From assembly GCA_003446775.1 (NCBI GenBank), contig DMCH01000055.1:1-10617 (forward strand): a stretch of DNA of 10,617 nucleotides, in the 5' to 3' direction. Source of the stretch: Chloroflexota bacterium (GTDB lineage Bacteria; Chloroflexota; Dormibacteria; Dormibacterales; Dormibacteraceae). Shown here in pieces: positions 5,578-10,617 of the stretch. The notes under the pieces were generated by a model. It had not been told where the DNA came from, did not search any database, and saw only the letters and a program-made list of their open reading frames with translations. Position numbers and translations under genes: made by a program. The stretch's first letter is position 1. The number at the start of each line of letters is the position of its first letter.

Positions 5578-6297
5578 TCAGATGCCTCTGAACGAGCGCT
5601 CGAGCGACACCGATGCGACCGGCACCGAGTTTGCGTCATCCCACCTGTACGTAAGTCCGTTGACGACGTCCACTACGCCATCGAGCTCTCGGGTCATCCG
5701 AGCGAATATCTCTGCATCGCTCTTGCGATCGACCTCGCCTGACAGTGTCACCACGTTCCAGCGAACCGCGACCTGAACCGAGTCCGGGTCCGAAAGGAGC
5801 ATGGACGGCACGATCGTCGAGAGCACCTCGTCACGAAGCTCGTCATCCGTGCGAAGGAAAACCAGCAGCAAATCGCTTCGGCTGACGATGCCCACGATCT
5901 TGCCGCGCTCGTCCACGACGACAAGCCGCCTGACGTTGCGTTCTTGCATCAGGCGCGCCGCCTGCGGCAACGTGGTGTCGGACCGCACTGTGATCGGTGG
6001 CGTGGTCATGATCTCGGAAGCGACGACCCCTTCTGCCTTGGCTCGTTCTTGCCGTCGACGCCGAGCGTGCAAGAGGCTCGACTCGGATTCGAGCTCGTGA
6101 CGTCGCTCTTTGAAGAGCAGATCCGATTCTGAGACGATGCCGACCGGGATCCCTTGCTCGTCAACGATGGGAAGTGCGCTGATTCTGTTTTCCTCGATCA
6201 GCTGAACCAGCCGCTTGAACGGCGTCAAGGGGCGCGCGACATGAACTCGGCTAGTCATGACGTTCGAAACGGTCTGGCGCCGGCGCAGTGTTATCAC
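5578..6297 (-). CDS. CBS-pair and BON domain protein
   Basis: A 239-aa cytoplasmic protein. CBS domain 1 covers about residues 10-63 (VMTSRVHVARPLTPFKRLVQ, then SALPIVDEQGIPVGIVSESDL) and CBS domain 2 about 91-147 (SEIMTTPPITVRSDTT, then RRLVVVDERGKIVGIVSRSDLL). They are separated by a basic coiled linker (HARRRRQERAKAE). A BON domain follows at about 153-218 (VQVAVRWNVVTLSGEV, then VVDVVNGLTYRW). CBS pairs bind adenine nucleotides and act as energy sensors; BON domains often contact membranes or other proteins. The start is a GTG (6297-6295) overlapping the TGA of the universal stress gene as GTGA, a clear coupling signal. CBS and USP genes are typical DevR-regulon members, which fits the divergent DevS/DevR-like pair. 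The ligand is unknown. Confidence 0.9.
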   Translation of the reverse strand: MITLRRRQTVSNVMTSRVHVARPLTPFKRLVQLIEENRISALPIVDEQGIPVGIVSESDLLFKERRHELESESSLLHARRRRQERAKAEGVVASEIMTTPPITVRSDTTLPQAARLMQERNVRRLVVVDERGKIVGIVSRSDLLLVFLRTDDELRDEVLSTIVPSMLLSDPDSVQVAVRWNVVTLSGEVDRKSDAEIFARMTRELDGVVDVVNGLTYRWDDANSVPVASVSLERSFRGI

Positions 6298-7163
6298 GCC
6301 GTCACTCGCTCGGCGATCAACACCGGCCGTTCGGTCAAGTGAAGTAGGTCGTGCGACACGGAGCCCAGGAACAGGCTTGCGATGTCACGCATGCGGCTCG
6401 AGCCGATGACGATGAGGTCTGCATTCCAGTCCTGGGCGATCTCGGCCACTGCCTTCGCCACTGGGCCTTCGTGGGCGACCATGCCCTGCACCTTTATGCC
6501 CGCATCGATGAACAGTTCGCAGGCTCGTGCCATCGTGTCGCGGATCTGATCAGCCGGCTCTACGTAGGCGAAGCCCTGAAGCCCAAAGATTGCCTGGGCG
6601 ACGTGCACTACCATCACGGACGCCCCTGCCTGCGCGACCGCGACGGCCGCCCGCACCCCGGGTGCGAGGTCGTCACCGCCCGCGATTGCCAGGAGTATCT
6701 TCGACACTCTGCCCGTGGCGCCGGCGGGCAGGCCGCGAACGATCAGCATCGGGCAATCGACGGCGCAGAGCAGTTGGTGGCTGACGCTGTGCTGCGTAAG
6801 CGACTGCCAGTCCGACAGACCGCGCGACCCGATCACGACCAGGTCGGCGCCGAAGTTCTTGGCGGAGATGGCAATTGCAGCTGCAACGTGATTGCTGTCG
6901 GCCCTTATGATTTCGCGTTCAGCGATAACCCCGGTGCGGAACAGCCGCTCGACGGCAGCGTCCACGAGCTTAGCTGCCTGGCTGCGAACCTCTACGTCCC
7001 AATGGCCGTGACGATGGTGCACCTCGAGGTTCCAGACGTGCGCGACTCTGACCTTCGCGGTGGGCGACTTCGCGATCGCGATGGTGGCCTCGATGGCCAC
7101 CCGCGACGCTTCGGTGCCGTCGGTGGCGAGGAGGATTCTCTCGAACCGCTTCGTGGTGTCCAT
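6294..7163 (-). CDS. Tandem-domain universal stress protein (UspA family)
   Basis: A 289-aa protein with two Usp domains (about 6-143 and 154-285), the layout of mycobacterial dormancy-regulon Usps, which bind ATP and act in stress and redox adaptation. Domain 1 opens with RILLATDGTEAS and contains VIGSRGLSDWQSLTQHS; domain 2 opens with KILLAIAGGDDLAPG and contains VIGSSRMRDIASLFLGS. The ATP-loop consensus G-x2-G-x9-G-S/T is incomplete in each: His125 replaces the last Gly in domain 1, and Arg257 replaces the second Gly in domain 2. A histidine cluster (HHRHGH, 49-54) lies in domain 1. The ATG at 7163 has only a weak GGGAAG upstream. Translation passes to the CBS-BON gene through a 4-nt overlap. 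Its divergence from the DevS-like kinase suggests shared control. Confidence 0.9.
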   Translation of the reverse strand: MDTTKRFERILLATDGTEASRVAIEATIAIAKSPTAKVRVAHVWNLEVHHRHGHWDVEVRSQAAKLVDAAVERLFRTGVIAEREIIRADSNHVAAAIAISAKNFGADLVVIGSRGLSDWQSLTQHSVSHQLLCAVDCPMLIVRGLPAGATGRVSKILLAIAGGDDLAPGVRAAVAVAQAGASVMVVHVAQAIFGLQGFAYVEPADQIRDTMARACELFIDAGIKVQGMVAHEGPVAKAVAEIAQDWNADLIVIGSSRMRDIASLFLGSVSHDLLHLTERPVLIAERVTA

Positions 7164-7298
7164 GACAGCAGCTTCCCACCGCCTCGTCTCCCGCCGTAGG
7201 GTCGAATGGCCCGGCCCCGGAGGGCCCTCCGGCCCGCCTCTCGAGGGACCGATGCGGCTGCCTCACGTTGAAGTCCGGCATGGGGTAGATTCGCCACC
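7164..7298. promoter_or_regulatory. Divergent control region between the USP operon and the sensor kinase, with a 16-bp palindrome
   Basis: This 135-bp gap must hold promoters for both directions. CCGGAGGGCCCTCCGG at 7217-7232 is a perfect 16-bp palindrome, 54 bp from the USP start and 67 bp from the kinase start. It could be an operator or a GC-rich hairpin in either leader. TAGATT at 7286-7291 is a -10-like element only 7 nt before the kinase GTG, so the kinase mRNA may be leaderless. A clear -35 is missing. A GGGAC half-site occurs near 7246 and a GGACTTC-like one on the minus strand near 7270-7276, but no complete DevR box is visible. Confidence 0.45.
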
Positions 7299-8990
7299 GT
7301 GAGCGGTACGCAGGATCGCAAGGACGTGCTGCTCGAAGCGGGCCTCGCGCTCGCGTCTGAGCTGTCTCTGCCGGTCGTGCTCCAGCGCATCGTGGATCTC
7401 GCCGCGCAGGTCACGGATGCTCGATATGGAGCGCTCGGGGTAATTGGCCAGGGAGGCGACCTGGTGGAGTTCATCACTACCGGGCTCTCAGCAAAACAGA
7501 GGAAGGCCATCGGTCCGTTGCCGCGCGGACGCGGGATTCTAGGGCTACTGATCCAGCAGCCGCGGCCGATACGAATCACCAATATCGCCGACCATGCGAA
7601 GTCGGTCGGGTTTCCAGCGCATCACCCTCCGATGCACTCCTTCCTTGGAGCGCCAGTGCAGGCCATGGGCAAGGTGTTCGGCAACATCTATCTCTCGGAA
7701 AAACGCAGCGCGTCGACGTTCAGCGAGGAAGACGAGGAATCGCTCGTCATCCTGGCGGCCCAGGCCGGCGTGGCCATCGCCAATGCCACGCTCTATGCGG
7801 AAACCCGCCAGCGGGAGCGATGGCTGGATGCGCTGCGAGACATTACCAGCGACATACTGGCCGGCTCTGATCCAGATTCGCTGCTGGCGGGGATCGCAGA
7901 GCATGCACGCGATCTCGCCGGCGCGGACGCGGCGACCATCCTCACGACCGGGTCGGTCACGGGCCAGCTTGTGGTGGCCGCAGCGGCCGGCGCGCATGCC
8001 AGTGAGTTGCTGGGCCAGACGGTGCCGGCGGACGAGTCTATTTCTGGCGAGGTCATGCGCACGGGTAAGCCGCTCCTCTTAGAGGACGTCAGTTCCGACC
8101 CACGCGCCCACCAGCCGACCGTCCGCCTCGGAGACCATGGACCTGCTCTCTTCATGCCGCTGCGCGTGAGGGGCCGCGCCACCGGCACGCTCATGGTTGC
8201 GAACCTGAAGGGAGGTCGCCATTTCGATGAGCAGACGCTCCGCTTCGTCGAGACGTTTGCAGACCAGGCGTCGGTGACGATCGAGTACGCGAGAGCGCAG
8301 GCGGATGTGCAGCGCATGGGGTTGATGGAGGACCGCGAACGCATCGCCAAAGAACTTCACGATGGCATCATCCAGTCTCTGTTTGCGGTCGGGATGGGTC
8401 TCCAGGGCACCGCGCTGATGACAGGTTCTCCCGAGCAGTCGGCGCGCATAGAAGGCGCGGTGGGCGAGCTCGACCGGGTCATCCGCGACCTGCGGAACTA
8501 CATCTTCGGGCTCCGGCCCGGCATCCTCGCCGACCGGCAGCTCGACCAGGCGCTTCGGGCGCTGGGAGAGGAGGTCGAGGCCCACGCCGGCCCCAAGGTC
8601 GTGGTCGAGCTGGACCCGGACCTTGCAGCCTCTCTTTCCGGCCGATCGCACGAGATCGTCCAGCTGACCCGGGAGGCGCTGTCCAATGTGGTCAGGCACG
8701 CGAACGCTAAGAACTCGACGGTTCGGCTGGACCGGAATGGACCTTTGGCGTTGCTCACGATCGAAGACGACGGCTTGGGCTTCGATTCACGGCGCGATTC
8801 TGGTGGCAACGGGCTGCGAAACATGCGCGAGCGGGCAGCTGCGATGGGGGGAAAGCTTCAGATCACCAGCAGGGCCGGCAAGGGCACCAGCCTTCGCTTC
8901 ACGCTTGCGGTCTCTGAAAACACGGTCGTCCGGCCCGGAAGGACAGGGACCTCCGGCCGTGCTGCACCACGTCGCAGAGTGCCACGATAG
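7299..8990 (+). CDS. devS: DevS/DosT-like GAF-GAF sensor histidine kinase
   Basis: A 563-aa soluble kinase that closely resembles mycobacterial DevS/DosT (DosS), heme sensors of O2/NO/CO that phosphorylate DevR in hypoxia. GAF-A covers about residues 24-168 (ARYGALGVIG, LPRGRGILGLLI, SVGFPAHHPPMHSFLGAPV, FGNIYLSEK). By alignment from memory, His109 in HHPPM matches the heme-ligand His149 of DosS, Tyr131 matches distal Tyr171, and Gly47 matches the position that is Glu87 in DosS and Gly in DosT. GAF-B follows (about 188-335). The HisKA_3 motif ERIAKELHDGIIQSLFA carries phospho-acceptor His354. The HATPase has N-box TREALSNVVRHA (Asn463), D-box IEDDGLGF (Asp491) and G-box GGNGLRNMRERA. An unstructured basic tail follows residue 540. 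The GTG start is taken because a -10-like TAGATT sits 7 nt upstream and there is no ribosome site. The partner regulator starts 5 nt after the stop. Confidence 0.9.
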   Translation: MSGTQDRKDVLLEAGLALASELSLPVVLQRIVDLAAQVTDARYGALGVIGQGGDLVEFITTGLSAKQRKAIGPLPRGRGILGLLIQQPRPIRITNIADHAKSVGFPAHHPPMHSFLGAPVQAMGKVFGNIYLSEKRSASTFSEEDEESLVILAAQAGVAIANATLYAETRQRERWLDALRDITSDILAGSDPDSLLAGIAEHARDLAGADAATILTTGSVTGQLVVAAAAGAHASELLGQTVPADESISGEVMRTGKPLLLEDVSSDPRAHQPTVRLGDHGPALFMPLRVRGRATGTLMVANLKGGRHFDEQTLRFVETFADQASVTIEYARAQADVQRMGLMEDRERIAKELHDGIIQSLFAVGMGLQGTALMTGSPEQSARIEGAVGELDRVIRDLRNYIFGLRPGILADRQLDQALRALGEEVEAHAGPKVVVELDPDLAASLSGRSHEIVQLTREALSNVVRHANAKNSTVRLDRNGPLALLTIEDDGLGFDSRRDSGGNGLRNMRERAAAMGGKLQITSRAGKGTSLRFTLAVSENTVVRPGRTGTSGRAAPRRRVPR

Positions 8991-8995
8991 CGGGC

Positions 8996-9655
8996 ATGTC
9001 CAATAGCCGCCTCCGCATCCTGCTCGTCGACGATCACGAGGTCGTCCGCGACGGGGTGAAGTCGTTGATCAATGCCAACGACGACCTCACGGTCGTGGCG
9101 GAGGCAGGATCCGTGCAGGAGGCCATCGACAAGGCCGTGCGGACCAAGCCCGACGTCGTGGTGATGGACGTCCGCCTTGCGGACGGCAGTGGCATCGAAG
9201 CCACCCGCGAGATCCGCGCCAGGCTCGAGAAGACGCAAGTGCTGATGCTGACGTCCTTCGCCGACGACGAGGCGCTCTTCGCCTCGATCATGGCCGGCGC
9301 TGCCGGCTACGTGCTCAAGCAGATCCGGGGCGGCGAGCTGATCCGCGCCATCCGCGAGGTCGGCGCAGGCAGGAGCTTGCTCGATCCCGAAGTCACCCGG
9401 TCCGTCCTGGAGCGTCTGCGCAAGGGCAAGACGATGCGCGACGAGAAGCTCGCGCGGCTGTCAGCCCAGGAGGAGCGCATCCTGACGCTGGTGGCCAAGG
9501 GCAAGACCAACGGCCAGATCGGCAAAGAGCTGAAGCTGGCCGAGAAGACGGTCAAGAACTACGTATCCACCATCCTCTCCAAGCTCGAGGTGGCGCGCCG
9601 GGCCGAAGCGGCTGCGTATCTCGCTCGGCACACGACGACTCCCGGGACTTACTAG
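8996..9655 (+). CDS. devR: DevR/DosR-like NarL-family response regulator
   Basis: A 219-aa response regulator. The receiver domain (1-122) opens with RLRILLVDDHEVVRDGVKSL; the phospho-acceptor is Asp58 in VVMDVRLADG, with Thr86 (LTSF) and Lys108 (YVLKQI) completing the site. The LuxR-type HTH spans about 155-197 (LSAQEERILTLVAKGKTNGQ, then LAEKTVKNYVSTILSKL). EKTVKNYVS is identical to the DevR recognition helix, so Lys184, Lys187 and Asn188 match DevR's DNA-contacting Lys179, Lys182 and Asn183. GAGRSLLDPEVT in the linker is also DevR-like. The ATG lies 5 nt after the kinase stop (TAG CGGGC ATG) with no ribosome site, so translation is coupled. It should activate hypoxia and redox-stress genes, with the neighbouring USP and CBS genes as likely targets. 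Orthology is by remembered similarity. Confidence 0.9.
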   Translation: MSNSRLRILLVDDHEVVRDGVKSLINANDDLTVVAEAGSVQEAIDKAVRTKPDVVVMDVRLADGSGIEATREIRARLEKTQVLMLTSFADDEALFASIMAGAAGYVLKQIRGGELIRAIREVGAGRSLLDPEVTRSVLERLRKGKTMRDEKLARLSAQEERILTLVAKGKTNGQIGKELKLAEKTVKNYVSTILSKLEVARRAEAAAYLARHTTTPGTY

Positions 9656-9660
9656 CAAGA

Positions 9661-9742
9661 CGAAGCGAGAGGCCCGGGTCGGCACAAGCCATTTCATCCT
9701 TATCTCAGGTGTCACCTTGCGGCCCTGGGGCTTCTCGCTTCG
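9661..9742. terminator. Long-armed inverted repeat between convergent genes
   Basis: CGAAGCGAGAGGCCC at 9661-9675 pairs with GGGCTTCTCGCTTCG at 9728-9742: 15 bp with one G/T wobble and a 52-nt loop. The stem begins 5 bases after the DevR-like stop and ends 8 bases before the SRPBCC stop on the other strand, so it fills the convergent gap. The loop also holds AGGTGTCACCT (9707-9717), a small dyad. A bidirectional transcript-end structure is the simplest reading, though the loop is long and no T-run follows. Confidence 0.45.
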
Positions 9743-9750
9743 ACTTCAGA

Positions 9751-10266
9751 TTAGGACTCGTTCGTCGTTTGCTTCAGGGCCGAATGACCCTCGTTGGACA
9801 GGCCTATCTCGAGCCGCTTCGCGATCGACTCGGCAAGCTCCTTGACGGTAGCCTCCGCAGCTCTGTGCATGAGGGCTTCGTCAAGCTGCTTCCCCAGACG
9901 GCCAAGCGGGGGCTCGTACATGCCGCAGACGGTCAGCCTCGTGATCCGAGAATCCACGGGCGCCACTTCGACCTTTCCGGTCATGACGGGAAATAAGTTC
10001 TGGATGAATGTCGCTTGCCATGTGACGGGAACCTCGATGCAGTCGCCGACCGTCACCGGTTCGCCGACCTCGACGGCGACCTTCTTCCGCAGCCCAAGGC
10101 GGGCGAACTGCGGGCCGACCTCGGCATGGCCACCATCATCGAAGCGTGGGAACCATTCACGAGGACCCGCGGCGAGGGCAACGCGTACCGCCTCGATCGG
10201 GCGGCCGACGTGAACGGAGTGCTGGACGAACACATCGAGAGTATCGACTTCAAGTGCCGACGTCAC
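9751..10266 (-). CDS. SRPBCC-fold (START/polyketide-cyclase-like) protein
   Basis: A 171-aa cytoplasmic protein of helix-grip (SRPBCC) type, a fold that binds hydrophobic ligands or serves as a cyclase or aromatase. Supporting features are an N-terminal strand (VFVQHSVHVGRPIEAV) entering the first helices, alternating strands (KKVAVEVGEPVTVGDCIEVP, then FPVMTGKVEVAPVDSRITRL) and a long C-terminal helix (LGKQLDEALMHRAAEATVKE, then LAESIAKRLE). There are no catalytic residues I can name. It starts with GTG at 10266; AAGGAGG lies 14 nt upstream, a long spacing. GTG at 10233 (residue 12) is an alternative start. It lies 54 nt downstream of sdhB in the same direction, so it may be the last gene of that operon. 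The fold call is moderate and the function is unknown. Confidence 0.7.
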   Translation of the reverse strand: MTSALEVDTLDVFVQHSVHVGRPIEAVRVALAAGPREWFPRFDDGGHAEVGPQFARLGLRKKVAVEVGEPVTVGDCIEVPVTWQATFIQNLFPVMTGKVEVAPVDSRITRLTVCGMYEPPLGRLGKQLDEALMHRAAEATVKELAESIAKRLEIGLSNEGHSALKQTTNES

Positions 10267-10320
10267 AGGTACCGATCGGCCCTCCTTGCCCAGGCCGAAC
10301 GGCCCGGCGTGACGGCGCTC

Positions 10321-10617
10321 TCAGTCAGCGGGACGCTTCCGGAATCTGCCGCCGAGTCGGTTCATCAAGGACCGCACCGGGTCGAAGTACACATCGTCCA
10401 CGCGTTCCTTGAGCGGGATGATCGCGTTGTCGGTGATGTGGATGTGCTCCGGGCACACCTCGGTGCAGCATTTGGTGACGTTGCAGTAGCCGATGCCGGC
10501 ATTTCCCTTGAGCAGCGGGCGGCGGTCGAGCACGTCCTTCGGATGCATCTCGAGGCTGGCGATGCGGACCATGGATCGGGGACCGTAGAAGGCGCTCTTC
10601 AAGTCGTGGGCTCGCAG
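10321..10617 (-). CDS. sdhB: Succinate dehydrogenase/fumarate reductase iron-sulfur subunit, C-terminal part (5' end outside the window)
   Basis: The last 98 residues are visible, beginning LRAHDLKSAFYGPRSMVRIA at the window edge. SdhB carries electrons from the flavoprotein SdhA to quinone through three iron-sulfur clusters at the inner face of the membrane. GYCNVTKCCTEVCPEHI holds Cys-x5-Cys-x3-Cys-Pro, matching the last cysteine group that ligates the [3Fe-4S] cluster and supplies the final [4Fe-4S] ligand. An extra cysteine precedes the middle ligand (KCC). ITDNAIIPLKERVDDVYFDP is the tail usual in the actinobacterial non-classical SDH/Frd type. The methionine-like start at 10602 is a TTG inside the domain and not the true start. 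sdhA and the membrane subunit are probably further right. The SRPBCC gene follows 54 nt downstream. Confidence 0.92.
   Translation of the reverse strand: MRAHDLKSAFYGPRSMVRIASLEMHPKDVLDRRPLLKGNAGIGYCNVTKCCTEVCPEHIHITDNAIIPLKERVDDVYFDPVRSLMNRLGGRFRKRPAD

Noticed and set aside
5307..5639. 110-codon minus-strand frame over the gap before the MFS gene
   Set aside because: It is Arg/Ser-rich without structure, overlaps the CBS-BON end in another frame and the operator region, and conflicts with the more protein-like frame at 5428-5577.
7240..7285. Possible DevR (DosR) box in the divergent region
   Set aside because: Only half-sites (GGGAC near 7246, and GGACTTC on the minus strand near 7270-7276) occur; no second half at the right spacing, so I do not annotate a box.
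7268..7291. TTGAAG at 7268 as the -35 of the kinase promoter
   Set aside because: The spacer to TAGATT is only 12 bp, too short for a normal sigma-70-type promoter.
10321..10602. 93-aa complete gene starting at 10602
   Set aside because: The codon is TTG inside a conserved SdhB segment and the frame stays open to the window edge, so it is the C-terminal part of a longer gene.

Overview
The window is high-GC bacterial DNA with dense, mostly co-oriented gene blocks. The gene content suggests a soil-type Actinomycetota or a SARP- and DevRS-bearing lineage of the Chloroflexota/Dormibacterota kind. The evidence is a SARP-type regulator, a DevS/DevR-like oxygen-sensing two-component system, the actinobacterial style of SdhB, and promoters that seem to give nearly leaderless mRNAs. 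I cannot decide between these phyla from the sequence alone. No rRNA, tRNA, IS element or CRISPR array was seen.

Left block (1-2066): the first 25 codons of a SARP/BTAD-family regulator run off the left edge on the minus strand. Divergent to it lies a 521-aa FAD-dependent monooxygenase, followed by a 47-aa protein gene that the longer open frame hides. Both plus-strand genes are preceded by the same promoter layout: heptamers of the TTGAG type repeated at exactly 11-bp intervals (four positions each), 8 bp, then an AACCT-containing -10-like element. This is the known architecture of SARP-activated promoters. I therefore read the block as a small SARP regulon: regulator, oxygenase and small protein. 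It is the most interesting part of the window.

Middle block (2127-5361, minus strand): an apparent operon of an MFS exporter, an HSL-type alpha/beta hydrolase and an F420/FMN-dependent luciferase-like (LLM) oxidoreductase, with 4- and 7-nt gaps. A TATAGT -10 element lies just before the first start codon, and a 20-bp dyad just upstream is a likely operator. Transport, ester hydrolysis and redox together suggest handling of a small hydrophobic or xenobiotic compound.

Right block (5409-9742): a CBS-CBS-BON protein and a tandem universal stress protein share a 4-nt overlap on the minus strand. Divergent from them are a GAF-GAF histidine kinase and a LuxR-type response regulator that closely resemble mycobacterial DevS/DosT and DevR, with the heme ligand and DNA-contact residues kept. 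USP and CBS proteins are typical members of DevR (dormancy) regulons, so this is a compact hypoxia/redox sensing locus. A 49-codon open stretch continues in frame after the CBS-BON stop and looks like the tail of a lost secreted or beta-rich protein. Right edge (9751-10617): an SRPBCC-fold protein lies downstream of the C-terminal part of succinate dehydrogenase/fumarate reductase iron-sulfur subunit, whose gene begins outside the window.
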